Source: Calycina herbarum (taxonomy: Eukaryota; Ascomycota; Leotiomycetes; Helotiales; Pezizellaceae). From it: a stretch of DNA of 64,000 nt. The DNA lies in the NCBI GenBank assembly GCA_001414485.1, contig LLEY01000105.1, forward strand, positions 62,001 to 126,000, read 5' to 3'. The translations under genes were made by a program, and so were the position numbers. The notes beneath the pieces are model-generated. The model worked only from the letters and a program-made list of their open reading frames with translations. It made no database searches and had not been told where the DNA came from. Below, piece by piece: positions 12,280-24,675 of this stretch (positions are counted from its first letter, which is position 1; each line of letters opens with the position of its first letter).

Positions 12280-15200
12280 CAGAGAGAGAGTAATATAACG
12301 GTTTATATCTAAAGAGTACTCGGTCTACCGACCTTCGTATAAAACGTGACCTTACGTAACCTTACGTGACTTCGATATAAGAGGTTCTAATATCGTCTTA
12401 ATAACCGGTAATTATATATAGCCTCTACGTATAAAACCTCTTTCCTCGTACGTAGAATAGACTTCTTCTCTTTTCTTCCTTAGTTAATTCTTCTTATAAT
12501 AAAGACAACCTTATCTATTAACCTCTTTGTATTCGGCTTATAATAAGGCTTAAGACGTCTACTATTATTCGTCTTAGTCTTCGATAGCTAAGCTTTAGAG
12601 AAGAGGCTTAGAGTATCTATTAGTCGTCTTCGTATATATAATCGCTTAGTATAAACGCGATTAAAATCGTACGTTCTTAAGTTCTAATAAAAGAGTAGAG
12701 GAAGAGTTAATTCTAATATTTTAAGTTAGATATAATAAATCAAAGTAAGAATCTAATTATATTATAAGAAGAATTAACTAAAGAAGAAGAATTCGTTTAT
12801 ACGTTTGAAATCCTTATAATAGAGGCTAATCGCCTAGTTAATATATAGCCTTAGTATTAGATTATATAATACGTTTATATAAAACAAGCGCGCGATCACG
12901 TGCCGTAGTAGTATCGGCTAGACTAGTTTAGTAGTATAGTTAGATATAGAGTTTAACCTATTATATTATATATCTATTCTATTATATATTTTAGATACGA
13001 TTTATAGTTTATATCTACTATCTCTACTCTTACTTTAACCTCTAAGTAAAGAACTACGCGACTACCTAGAGTCTTATAGTAGCTACTAGGCTGTGAAATA
13101 TTAAGATATCTAACGATATCTTAGTATAGCTAAGTTATAGTCTTAATAGATTACAGCTTTATATCTTAATAGACAGAAGCTTTAGAACCGCTAATAAGTT
13201 AAAGAGAACTCTATTCTAAGAGCTCTATCTTATATTTATAAGATAAGTTTCTAGTATATATTATCTAAAAGTAAATTAGACTATCTAGATAGACTATATA
13301 TTATTATACTATATAGTTCTTTTTTAGTAGATCTAAGAAGACTTTCTAATAAAGTAATTATTCTTAAGATAATTACTATAAGAGAAATCTTTTATAGTGA
13401 AAATAGTAAGAAATCTTCTAGCTTATAAGAAAGTGTATTATTTTAAAACGCTCTACTCTATACTAGCTTAACTAGCTCTTCTTTAATTACTTTAGCTATC
13501 TTCTATATTATCTCTATTCTAGCTAGGTACTAATAGATATAACTTATATTATAAGTTCTACTAATCTTAAACTAAGAGGCTATTAACTAAATATAGTAAT
13601 CGAGATTATTCTAGACCCTTTCTAAGCTTGCTTACTCTATCTTTTTCTTATATTACCGTGTAATAAGCTAAGCTAGCTCTCTTCTACTCTAAGTAGTTAC
13701 TTTCTAAAAAGATCTCTCTCGTTATATACTAATCTAGAGGTCGTGTTATATCTCTCTCTAGCGACGAATCTTATAAGATGTCTAAAGAATACTAGATATA
13801 TAGAGAATTTTAAATTTTAGTAGAGATATTAGAGAAGGATAGTAGTACTAAGCCTAGTAATAGCGTCTTAACTTAATCGTAGACAGACCTAGAGAAGAGA
13901 GAAAGCTTCGTCGTAGCTATAGACGTGTATTAGAGTATTAGTATAATTAAGATAAGCTAGATTAAGATCTTTATTAGTTAGTATAAAGTAGATATCTAAT
14001 AAGAACGCTAGTAATAGAGAACTAAGAGGTATTTATAGAGAGGTACTAGGTAATCGAAGAGCAAGCCTAGTAAGGAAAATTCGAGAATTAGAATATATAA
14101 TATAATTATCTTATAGAATAATAGTAACCTCGAGACAGTCTTATAACGAAGGTAATATATAGTAGATATATTAGAAAGGTAGAAAAGAGAATAGATATTA
14201 AAATAGAAAGTAGTACTTGATTTATATATAAGATAGAGACTTAATTAGAGCTAGCAGAGGTAAGCAGAGGCTCTAGTAGCTATTATAAAGTAGTAAGCGC
14301 GCTAGAGTAATAGAGCTACTAAGCGAGACAATTCCCTGTTTAAGTAATCCTAGTTTCTAGATATAGAATCACTGATATATATATTATTAATCTAGCCTCT
14401 TTACTATCTTAGTAGTACTATCGACATCTTCTGCTTTTCTAACTATAGATAGTAGACGAATTACTCTCTTACTAGGACTACGACCTCTATATCGAGTTAA
14501 AACCAGGAATAAGAGTACTCTATAGCCTATTATATAATATATCTATCGGAGAATTAAAAGTCTTATATAAATACCTAAAAGAGCAGCTTAATAAGAGCTT
14601 TATAAGAGCTAGTATATTACTAGTAGTATCGCTTATACTATTTATAAAGAAGCTAGAAGAAGGCCTACGCTTTTACGTAGACTATAGATAGCTTAATAAT
14701 ATTATAATTAAGAATCGATACCCGATCTCTTATATCTAAGAAACTCTTTAAAGATTAAGTATAGCTAAGTATTATACTAAGTTAGACGTTATCGTAGCGT
14801 TTAACTATATTAGAATACGAGAAGAAGATAAGTAGCTTATAGTATTTAATACTTAGTATAGCCTTTTTAAGTCGTTAGTTATACTATTTAGCTTAACTAA
14901 TATACTTATAACATTCTAAGCTAGGATTAATAAAGCTTTATATCTCTTTCTAGAGATCTTCTATATAGTATATTTTAATAATATTCTTATCTTTTTAAAC
15001 AACCTACGCTCTTACCGCTAGTACGTATACTAAGTTCTTAATACTCTTTAAGAAGCTAGTCTCTACCTAGATATTAAGAAGTGTAAATTTAAAACCTAAG
15101 AGGTTTAATATCTTAGTATAATTATCTCTACTAATAGAGTAAGAATAGACTCTGAAAAGGTTTCTATAATCGTTTAGTAGAAAGTATCTTTAAATCTTAA

Positions 15201-15798
15201 AGACTTCTAAGCCTTTCTCAGCTTTATAAACTTTTACCGTCGCTTTCTTAGAAACTTCTCTAAGATAGTTAAGCTACTAAATCGCCTATCTAAGTTAAAT
15301 ATACCCTAGGAATAGACTAAAGAGTATACCGAGGCTTTTAAGACTTTAAAGTTAGTATTTACTTTAGTATCTATACTATACTATTTTAATTCTACAAAAG
15401 AGATTACCTTAGAGTACGACTCTTTAGACTACGTATCCGCTGCTATTCTCTCCTAGTACTACGATAGTATATTATACCTAGTCGCTTTTATATTAAGAGT
15501 TTTTAACCTAGCTAAATATAACTATAAGATTTATAATAAAGAGCTACTTACTATTATTTAAGCTTTTAAAGTATAGTACTTAGAACTCTTAGAAATAGCT
15601 TATCTAATCTTAGTTATTACTAATTACTCTAATTTAAAATACTTTATAACTATAAAGTAGCTTACTCGCTGCTAAGTACGTTAGAGCGAGTTCCTTTCTT
15701 AGTTTAACTTTGTTATTAAGTTAGTACCTAGAAAAGTAATAGCAAAAGCGGATAGTAGAATAAGGCTTTTCTAAGATCTACTCTTATTATCTAATAAC
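12280..15798 (+). mobile_element. Gypsy-2 Ty3/Gypsy element, truncated
   Basis: A second, different Gypsy family. Sequence from 12290 to about 12545 (pyrimidine-rich, promoter/LTR-like) is probably its 5' LTR, but no second copy exists here to prove it. A long gag-like stretch follows, then a polymerase relic. The element ends within or just after RNase H at 15798, where an inverted Gypsy-E LTR begins, so integrase and 3' LTR are missing. Confidence 0.72.
14370..15790 (+). pseudogene. Gypsy-2 reverse transcriptase/RNase H relic
   Basis: Conceptual translation shows the linker typical before Gypsy RT (Y-LSENQKSYINTQK, near 14535-14575). Then come FIRASILLVVS (14600-14630), KKLEEGLRFYVDYRQLN (14650-14700), YFNNILIFLNN (14970-15000; usual YxDDILIFS), SFINFYRRFLRNFSKI (15220-15265) and an RNase H region with YNKELLTIIQAF (15530-15570). 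The YxDD box has lost its Asp residues through G-to-A changes. Stops are frequent. Confidence 0.8.
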
Positions 15799-16087
15799 TG
15801 TTACGAACTATAACTAAAAGCAAAGATATAAGAGTATATATATATAAATACGAGAATTTAAAGCTATAGTTCTATCTACGAAGGTAACGCGGGTTATATA
15901 TCTAGAGGAAAGTGGTTACTAAGTAAGTATAAGCTATAAAGAGCTAGAAGCACGTATAGCTAAGATCTCGCTATAGCTCTTATTATAGATCTATATATCT
16001 CGAGGTAATTACCGAGGTTATATATTATTACGTGTTATTACATACTATCACGTGTATTCTTCTAGGTTATAGACCAGCGCTGTAATA
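15799..16087 (-). repeat. Gypsy-E LTR (3' LTR, minus orientation)
   Basis: The reverse complement matches 24413-24675, both starting near CAGCGCTGGTCT/TAGCGCTGGTCT and ending ...TTAGTTATAG plus nine bases. Directly beyond 16087 the minus strand reads AAAAGAGAGAGGTAA, a purine tract of the kind that precedes a 3' LTR, followed by a chromodomain/integrase relic. This supports a 3' LTR of a minus-strand element. Confidence 0.75.
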
Positions 16088-18154
16088 TTACCTCTCTCTT
16101 TTGAAAAAGCTTATTTATAAGCTTTGTATTATAACCGAGTTATTAGTAAGATAGTTATAATCGTCTATACTATTCTTCTACGCTTATATCTAGCTTTGTA
16201 AAGCTTTTAGTAGACTAGCGCGGGCTGGATTAATAAGGTAAAAGTCGTATAATTTATATAGATAATACTTAAAATTAGAGGCTAGATACTACTATAGATC
16301 AGAGTCGTAGTCTAACTATTTAACCTTATAATAGAGCTTTCTACGAATTATCTTTATAGCTAAGACTTCTTCTACTTTCTACTCTTTCTAATCTGTAACT
16401 TATATTAGTAGAGATAGCTCGTTTACCTGTCTAGGTAATAGATCTATAGCAGCTTTATAGAGTAGTAACAGGTAGAATACGAGGTATATACAGAAGTAGT
16501 CTAGTAATTCGAGCTAGAAAGAGTAGCTTTTACGTCGAAGTCTACTACTCTTCGAGTCCGGTTTATAGACTTAGTATAGCGCTCTTATACTTTACTTACT
16601 AATTCCTTTGCTACGATCTAGGTATTATATATTCTTCGTACTAGTGTCTTTGTATCTATCCGGTTTAGCTGTTCGCGTATAGTTATAGGTTTATCTAGGT
16701 AATTCTAGTCGAAGGACGTAGTAGCTACGTATCTATTACTTACTTCGAAGAGTAAAAGCTCTTCTAGACTCTTATATAGAAGCGTAAGCTAGGCGTAGTC
16801 TAAAATAGAGACAAATTCGCTTTAGTTGTCCTAGTAGTAACTAATAAAAGACTATAAGCGTTGATTAATCTATTAGTTTATTATTTCAGTTTATCTGTTA
16901 GTCTAAGAGTAGAAAGCAGTAGATAGCTTAAGCTTTATACTAAGGATTCCGTAGAATTTAGACTAGAAAGAAGAGACGAACTATAGTCTACGGTTTAAAA
17001 TAATACTTTATAGATAGCCGTAGGTTTAATATATCTACGTAACGTATATTTAAGTTATATCTCGTATTATAACTGTCTTTAGACAGAGGATCGAGAATAA
17101 TTACTTAGTTAGGCGATCTATAACTATTTATAAGATATCGTAACCTTTCTTATTAGTAGAGAAAGACTTATAGTCTATAGTAATATATTACTAAGAACGC
17201 TCTAGAACTAGTAATAGATATAAAAAGCTAGGTTTATAGTCGCGTAGTACTATAGCACGTCGACAGTCTTTATAGTTACTAATATAGGTTTCTACGAACG
17301 TCTATAAACATTTCTACTAGTATTTATAAGCGAGGATAGCTACTGTCTTAGTCTGTCTAAGGTAAGCCGTAGAAACTTATATATAAGCCTCGCGGATTAG
17401 ATCTGTTTATAAGGTTTCTTAATCTAGAACTATAAGTCTCTTTTACTAAAGAAGTAATCCGTTCTCTATTATCTAGTTCTAGTCTCTACAAGTAGCTTTT
17501 GTCTAGTCTTCTTCTAAGTCTAGAGAGTTATAGTTAGTAGTAAGTAACTAGTTAATAAGATTAAGCGAGGGTTCTAAGGTAACTAGAGCTAGCGTTATCG
17601 AAGGTTCTAATTAGGTAGTAATACGTAGATCTAACTAATTAGACGTAAGTAAGGTTTATTATCTTATAGACGCTTTTAGGTCGTTCTATAAGCTAACGTC
17701 TTACTCTCGGCGTATTAGCGTATCTGTTTTTTCGTTTTACTTTCTAGCTTAAAACGTAATTATAAAGTAGAATTCTAATAGAAACTCTACCTATCTCGCT
17801 TATCGCTAGTTCAAGGTTTTAGAGGTTATAAAATACTCTAAAGCCTTATAATTAGTAAAGACTTTGATCTAGAAGCTAGTTTAAGTAAGATTAGCTTGTT
17901 ATTATCTAAAAGAGCGAATAATAGCTAATATCTTCTTATTATATATTTAGTTATTTAGCTTAGTAGAGTTTATTATCTTTAAGAAGTATCTTATAAGTCT
18001 CTACGGTTCGGTTTCAGATATACGTTATAATATTATAGCTGTAATTACTTTATTAGAAGCGTTAGCCTCTACTATAGTCTCTAAATCAGCTGTAAAGTAG
18101 TATAAGAGAGGTATAGTAATTAAGGCTTCTTTTAATATATTAAAAGCCTTCTTA
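16088..18154 (-). pseudogene. Gypsy-E pol relic (RNase H, integrase, chromodomain), minus strand
   Basis: On the minus strand the integrase core reads YGILSIKLKLSTAFYS-TNRQTEIIN near 16960-16870 (usual LGIKxxLSTAxHPQTDGQTER), then SEFVSILDYAQLTLL near 16820-16780 (usual SEWLPMAEFAYNN). A chromodomain (QKVEEVLAIKIIRRKLYYKVKQLDYD) lies near 16400-16310, next to the 3' LTR. RNase H-like sequence fills 17600-18150, where a MITE and then an unrelated element replace it. The gag/protease half of the same family is on the plus strand at 24676-34548. Confidence 0.78.
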
Positions 18155-18156
18155 TA

Positions 18157-18589
18157 ACGTATATATATAGCGAACCGGCTAAATAAGCGAACCGGCTAAC
18201 TGAAAATATATCTAAAATCGCGATTTTAATATTTTAATATCTCTACGAACTATTAATTAAAAGTTTTAAAATTAAAACTTTGATTTTATTACTATATATA
18301 TATTTAGAATTCTAAGTTTCAGACGCTATATAATTTTACTTAGCGATTCGCTTAAAAATACTCTTATAATCTTATCTTTTTTCTTCTTCTTTTAATAACT
18401 TTTTAATATAAATTAGCCTTAGTCTTATATTTTATAACTTTTATATTTATATAGTAATAAAATCAAAGTTTTAATTTTGAAATTTTTAATTAATAATTCG
18501 TAAAGATATTAAAATATTAAAATCGCGATTTTAGATATATTTTCAGTTAGCTGGTTCGCTTGTTTAGCCGGTTCGCTATATATATATAT
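18157..18589. mobile_element. MITE with Fot1 copy-A type ends (433 bp)
   Basis: Non-coding element with long inverted repeats of about 140 bp. The outer part (two copies of GCGAACCGGCTAA spaced 17 bp) equals the TIR of the autonomous copy A. The inner part includes AATCGCGATTTTAATATTTT and its inverse near 18500-18545. TA flanks lie at 18155-18156 and 18590-18591. It was probably mobilised by the copy-A transposase. A second copy, split by an insertion, lies at 36412-38513. Confidence 0.82.
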
Positions 18590-18704
18590 TATAGAATAGT
18601 ATAATAAATATCGTTTCTATTATTAAACTATTATAAGCGAACTATACTAAAGATAAGAGTTTAACCTAGTTATCTTATTAGTAGTTTATATAATATTAAA
18701 GGTA
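18590..18704 (-). pseudogene. Gypsy-b family fragment, left piece
   Basis: About 110 bp matching 28199-28310 of element b in the same orientation. It is rejoined to 20565 onward when the Fot1-like copy B1 is removed (the TA at 18703-18704 is repeated at 20565-20566). It belongs to the integrase-coding part of the family. Confidence 0.75.
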
Positions 18705-20564
18705 ACGTAGTTTATTAGAACCTAGCGTATATTAGAACCTAGCGTACTTTTCCTTAGTATTTAACTTTGAATATTAATAAATTAACTATAATATATTAAA
18801 TTAACTATAACTACTTAGAATCCGAAGAATCAGATATATCTACATCTATTTAATAAGTTCGTATATTATAACTAGCTTTTCCGTAAGTACTACAACGCTG
18901 TCTAGACGATTGCCTCTCCTTCTTATTACCTCTCTCTATACGTAAGTCGCGTCGTACTTGCTTATTAACGTCCTCTTAAGTTAAAAGATCTTAGACATCC
19001 TCTACTATAAGTGCCCTCTCTTAATATACACGAGTCTTTTTAGCTCTACAGCGTTTACTTAAGGCTTTATTCGCTGCTTAAAGAGTACGTACTTCAGTAG
19101 ATAACAAGGTTATCTCATAGGCTATTCGCTCTATACCTTTTGCTAATACAGCAACTGTCTTAAATAGTAGAGTCGGCGAGCTCCTCTGATAACAGGTAAT
19201 CCGTTTCTAAATAAGAGTCGATTATAAGAGCGCTTCAGTAGGGTTTAAGAGAGTCTAGGAGATCTAAGTATTAGAATTAGCAGTAGAGAGTCTTAGAGGA
19301 GTTAGAGTCTATAACCTTATATTAAGCTTTAAAAGTACTACTTATAGGTTAAAAGGTACTAGGCCAGCTCTACGGAATCTAGCTTAAGCGTTCTAGACCG
19401 TTATTAATTCTTTATATACTACTATAAAAGCTAAAAAGAACTCTACCTTTATAATATAGTTAATATAGGCTTTGATAAACGTCTTAATCTACCGACTATA
19501 CACCTGCTTTAATATACTAAAGTATCTAATATCAAGTGGTTAGGTTATATAGGATAAGTAGGGAGGTAGTCTAAGAGTTATAATATTATATACTTTGTAA
19601 TACTCTTGAAATTCGGCTAATTCATAACTCTTATACCTATCTAATACTAGTATTCGATATAGACTCTTTATATAACTAGTAATATATTTATCAAAGTGTT
19701 TTAGCTATTCTAGACCTATTTCGTTGTTTATCTATCTATTACTTGTCGGTTTAATAACCTAGTTATATAGAAGGCCGCTGTCTATATACTAATTCGTAAG
19801 ATAATTCTTCTCTTAGATAACTAAAAATAGAGAGATATCTCAACTCTCGCTATTAATATAAGCAATTACTATAGCCTATTCCCGATTGCCTAGCTAAACT
19901 ACCTTACCTCTGCTACGTCGATCTATACGTGTAATAACTATTATAGAGCAAATTATACCTATTATAAAGCCTGTTTCGTCGAAGTTATAGAAATCGTAAT
20001 CTAAAACGTTATATTTCGCTCTTATATTTTATATAAGTCGGAACCACGCGCTAATTAGGTTAGGATCTTCGTATAAGGCTCTTTAGAAGTCGTAAACGCG
20101 ATTAAAACGCGTCTTTAACCCTGGTTATCGTTATATAAATCGATGTGCCTAAAGCTTACTAACGCGTTTCTCTCTCTACGATTTAAGAATATAATTTACT
20201 ATATCTTCTACACTAGCTAGCCGGGGTATAAACCCTCTAGAATCTAAGTTAAGTATGTTCTAAAGAATTACTTCCTCCTCGAGTTAAGTTAATTTAATAT
20301 TTACTAGCCGTCGTTCTAGGAGAGGAAGTTAGCTGTTTATTCTATAGCGAAAGCTAGTTTTAAAGACTTTGTAGATTTTTATAGTAGTCTAATAACTAAG
20401 CTTTTTAGATAATCGGATAGCCTCGATAGCTAAGATAATTCGAGCTTCTTAAGTTTAAATTTCTATTAGTAGTTATTAAGATAACACGTGTTAAAATAAT
20501 AAAGTAGAGAAGATAGGAAAAGTACGCCAGGTTCTAATATACGCTAGGTTCTAATAAACCACGT
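18705..20564 (-). mobile_element. Fot1/pogo-like transposon, copy B1
   Basis: A 1860-bp element bounded by TA and by inverted repeats starting ACGTAGTTT / ACGTGGTTT. Each end has two copies of ATTAGAACCTAGCGTA spaced 17 bp (left at 18714 and 18731). The transposase relic lies on the minus strand, its C-terminus near 18800-19000 and its N-terminus near 20450. The same gene is readable on the plus strand in copy B3 (34551-36409). It is heavily RIP-mutated and inserted in a Gypsy-b fragment. Confidence 0.87.
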
Positions 20565-21868
20565 TATACTTTAACTACTTAATTTATCTATTTATTTCCT
20601 TTATTTATTTAGAGGTAAAAAGCTATAGAAAGCTTTATTTTTATACTTAATTACTTTATAAGAGTAATCTAAAATTTTAAGATAAAGAGTTTATCTCTAT
20701 TTAAGAGTATTTCTTCTAATAGTCTATATCTTAAAACTACTTTCTTAAGAAATATAAATACTAATTCTCTAGCTATACTTGATTCTATATATAGTACTAG
20801 AATTATATACTTTATAAGTTATTCTATAATAACTAGGATTAAATCGTATTTAACTCTTATTATTAGATTCTTAGATTTTAGTAGTTTAACTATAAAATCC
20901 TAAGAGATCGATTTCTAAGGTATTTATAGTATTAGAGTAGTACTTATCTATCTATATAGTATATAATAGAAAGCTATATTCTAGATATAGATATTATACT
21001 CTACTATTACTTTCTTAACTACTTTTAATACTCTGTCGATATAGTAATACTATTTAATTTACTAAAGTATTCTATAAACTCCTTAGTAACTATATACTAG
21101 TATAGAATAGTATTCTCTAATAAACTCCTTTATATATAAAGTAGAGACCTAGAGTTTTCTATTCTTATAATAGTTTTTTTCTATTAGAAAACCTTATATA
21201 TCTTTTTCTTAAGCCTAGTAAATTTTCTCTTACTATAGATTAACGTCTTTAGTTATAGTAATCTTATATATAACTAGTATTAGATTACTTTTTTTATTAT
21301 ACTTTAGTATTACTATATATAAATATTCTTTATTATTCTTATAACCTGGTTTCTAGCTAAGAGTATTAGCTTAAGCGTTACTAGTACTACTAATATATTA
21401 AATAATTAGTTTAAATTCTACTAAGGTTTTAGACTATATTACTAGACGTCTAGTAATAAGTTCCTTAGTTGTTATAAACGTTTTTAGATTTAGATAATTA
21501 GTAAGTATTATTACTAGATATTCTATATCTTAGAGATAAATCCTCTATTCTTTAAGAGTTAATATAATAGCTATTAATTCTTTGTTATAAATACTATAAT
21601 TCTAGTATATTATATTAAAAGTTTTTAAGAAGTATATTATAGATATAAGTTTTCCTGTTTTATTTAGCTATAGATATATAACGCCTACTACTATGTCTAA
21701 GGCGTCTGTTTCTATTATACTTAGTTTCTTATAATTAAAATTATATAGAATTACTTTTATTATAAACCGTCTTTTGATTTCTTAGAAGGTAGTCTTAGCC
21801 TTCTTATCTTAGATAAAAGCTATAGCTTTTCTAGTTAATATTAATATTAGTTTTATAATTTTTATATA
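20565..21868 (-). pseudogene. Gypsy-b family fragment, right piece
   Basis: Matches 28317 to about 29600 of element b in the same (minus) orientation, i.e. the integrase to RNase H/RT part of pol. It ends at the TA where copy B2 is inserted. No LTR of this copy is present, so it is a fragment. Confidence 0.75.
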
Positions 21869-22747
21869 ACGTAGTTTATTACTAAGTCGGTAATATCACC
21901 GAGTCGGTAATTTTTCCTTAGTATTAAACTTTAAATATTAATAAATCAACTATAATATATTAAATTAACTAAATCTAATCGGAATCTAATAAACTAGATA
22001 TATTTACAGCTTCTTAACAAGTTCGTACGTTATAACCAGCTTTTCTACAGATTCTATAATATCGCCTAGACAGCTGCCTCTTCTTATAACTACTCTCCGC
22101 CGTACGTATATCGCGTCGTACCTGCTTATCTATATTCTTTTAAGCTATAATATCTTAGGTATCCTCTACTATATATATACTCTCTTAATAGACACGAGCC
22201 TTTTTAGCCCTTCGGCGTTTACTTAGAGCTTTATTAGCTGCTTGAAGAGTACGTATCTTAGTAGACAGTAGAGTTATCTTATAGGCTATTCGCTCTATAC
22301 CTTTAGCTAATATAGTAACTGTCTTAAAGAGTAGAGTTAGTAAGCTCCCTTAGTAACAGGTAATCCGATTTCGAATAAGAGTTATTTATAAGAGAGCTTT
22401 AATTAGGTTAGAAGGAGTCTAGGAGACCTAAGAGTAGCTATTAGCTATAGAGGGTCTAGAGAGAGTTAGAGTCTATAACTTTACATCAAGCTTTAAAAGC
22501 ACTGCTTATAGGTTAAAAGGTACTAAGCCAGCTCTACGGAATCTAGCCTAATAGTTTTAAGCTGTTATAGATTCCTTATACGCTACTATAAAGGCTAGAA
22601 AGAACTTTACCTTCGTAATATAGTTAATATAGGCTTTAATAAACGTCTTAATCTGCCGACCGTACGCCTGCTTTAAAATACTAAAGCATCTAATATTAAG
22701 TAGCTAGATAAGATAAGACGAATAGAGAGGTAATCTAAGAGTAATAA
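21869..22747 (-). mobile_element. Fot1/pogo-like transposon, copy B2, truncated
   Basis: Begins after a TA with ACGTAGTTTATT and two copies of an AC(C/T)(G/A)AGTCGGTAAT motif spaced 17 bp (21881, 21898). The transposase C-terminal half follows on the minus strand and aligns with 18770-19580 of copy B1. It stops at 22747, where the Gypsy-1-type LTR begins; the other end is lost. Confidence 0.82.
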
Positions 22748-23126
22748 TATAGGAGGAACAGGGTAACTTATAGAGTAGGCTACAGAGTAGGCTATAGAGT
22801 AAGTTACAGAATCGGTGCAGAGTAGGTTAGGTGATCGTTAAATCACGTTTTTATATAATCGATAGTATAGATAAAGAGTAAAAGACTTAATTAACTTGAT
22901 TTCTAACTATAAGAATAGTAGAGAGCTATATATACTTCTAGGATAAGTACTAGAAGCTTCTATAGCTTATAAATATAATAGTTACTAGAAGATTCTAAGG
23001 ATCACGTGTTTACGTAACCGAGAACGTAACCGAATCTTCTAGACAACACTAGAAAGAACTAGTATAGACTAAGGTTTAAACCTAAAGCCTATTAGTAAGT
23101 AAGGTAATTATTATCTAATACTAACA
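22748..23126 (-). repeat. Solo LTR of Gypsy-1 family (379 bp)
   Basis: Inverted copy of 2915-3293, same length, with no Gypsy-1 internal sequence on either side. The bases next to it (AATAA left, CGTCT right) do not form a target duplication. The left side is a cut Fot1-like element and the right side a cut LINE. It is either a solo LTR left by LTR recombination plus rearrangement, or a junction remnant. Confidence 0.72.
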
Positions 23127-24412
23127 CGTCTATTAGTCTCCTAGATATAGATCCTTATCTTAGCCTCTTTCTTAAGTTCTATATACTCTCTCTATAGCTA
23201 AACGTAAATAGATGTAGTATTATTACTACTTCTTCTCTCGTCGCTCTTTATAAGCTTATAAATAAGATAGGTCTATCTAGGTATCGCTCTCTTACTTACT
23301 TATAATATTACTCTTCTACTTAATATTCTTTTATAAATACTAGGTACTCTTCTTCGTAATTCCTATACTTTACTAGGTGTTCTTTTAGATTCTTTATACT
23401 TAGGTACTCTTCTTCTCTCTCTTATATTTCTTATATACGTACTAAGTATACCTCTTGTCTTATTTATAGAAGCGTATTATATAGCTCTACTTCTAGTACT
23501 TAAAGGATCTTATAACTACTACTTCTACTACGTATCTCTTATACGAGAAGTGCTATGCTTTCTATAGTATCTCTCTTAAGTAGAGCCTTCTTACTTTTTT
23601 AATTATTACTACCTCTAATATATAGTTTTATAGAGCTAGTCTATCTTATCTCTAGTGCTCTCTATACCTGCTTCCTTACTATATAATCTTTAGTACTTTT
23701 ATACCCGAGGCTTATAAGATGCTTTATAGTATACCTACTATTTCTTTTTCAAGTATATTCGCTAGAACTCTCTTCGTAAGTACTACGAGCGTTCTTATAG
23801 CTACTACTATCTCTTATCTAAACGCCTTCTTTACCTAGCTATTGTCTCTTACGTACGCTGCCTATTTCTCTTTCTTAAACTATATAATAATATCACTACT
23901 TTAGAGCTTTCTCGCCGCGATTACTTCTACTCTATATCCTCTTATATTTATAGCCTCTATTACCTCTTTTAGTAATAGCTTTTCCTTTCTCTTATCTATT
24001 TCTACTACCTAGACTGTGATTTCTCTTATATACTTAGCTAGTATAACGTATTCCTATTATAGCGTAGCTCTAGCCTCTCTCTATAGCTCTCTAGTCTTAA
24101 CTCTCTCTACCTACGTTAGAGCTTGTTCCTTTATACCTTCTTCTATCTTCTTTACTACGATCGCGAGCTTCTCTTATAGAATTCCTCTAGTTATTATTTC
24201 GTTCTCTCCTCTTCTCGCTCTTCTATACTTACGCACCTTCTCTACTGCCTCGATAATTACTTTAATACCTCTTTTCTCTATTACTAAGTCGAGTATTATT
24301 TAGATTAGGCTCTTCTCTATCGCGTCTACGTAGTCTAGTACTCTCTTCTAACCTTTCGTACTTCGCTCCTCGTTCGTTATTATACTGTCGTTCTTTACTA
24401 GCGCTCTAATAG
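23127..24412 (-). mobile_element. LINE fragment (ORF1 part)
   Basis: Aligns with about 9660-10950 of the full LINE in the same orientation, so it covers the ORF1/Gag-like region. Both LINE ends are missing; it is bounded by the solo LTR and by the Gypsy-E LTR. A 95-codon plus-strand open frame at 24016-24303 is an antisense artefact of this relic. Confidence 0.75.
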
Positions 24413-24675
24413 TGTTATAGCGCTGGTCTGTAACCTAGAAGAATACACGTAATAAGCACGTAATCTTAGTAACTACCTCGGGGATAACGACGCTAGAATA
24501 GAATAACAACGATAGAATAACGACGTTAGAATAACGCCGCGTCTTATAGTTACTAAGCAACTTCTTTCCTCTAAATATATATACTATATTACTCTCGTAG
24601 ATAGATCTATAGCTTTAAATTCTCGAATTTATATATATACTCTTATACCTTTACCTTTAGTTATAGATTATAATA
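24413..24675 (+). repeat. 5' LTR of Gypsy-E
   Basis: Starts TGTTATAGCGCTGGTCTG and ends at the position equivalent to the TAACA end of the inverted copy at 15799-16087. It is shorter (263 against 289 bp) because of internal indels. A gag relic follows downstream on the same strand. Confidence 0.72.
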
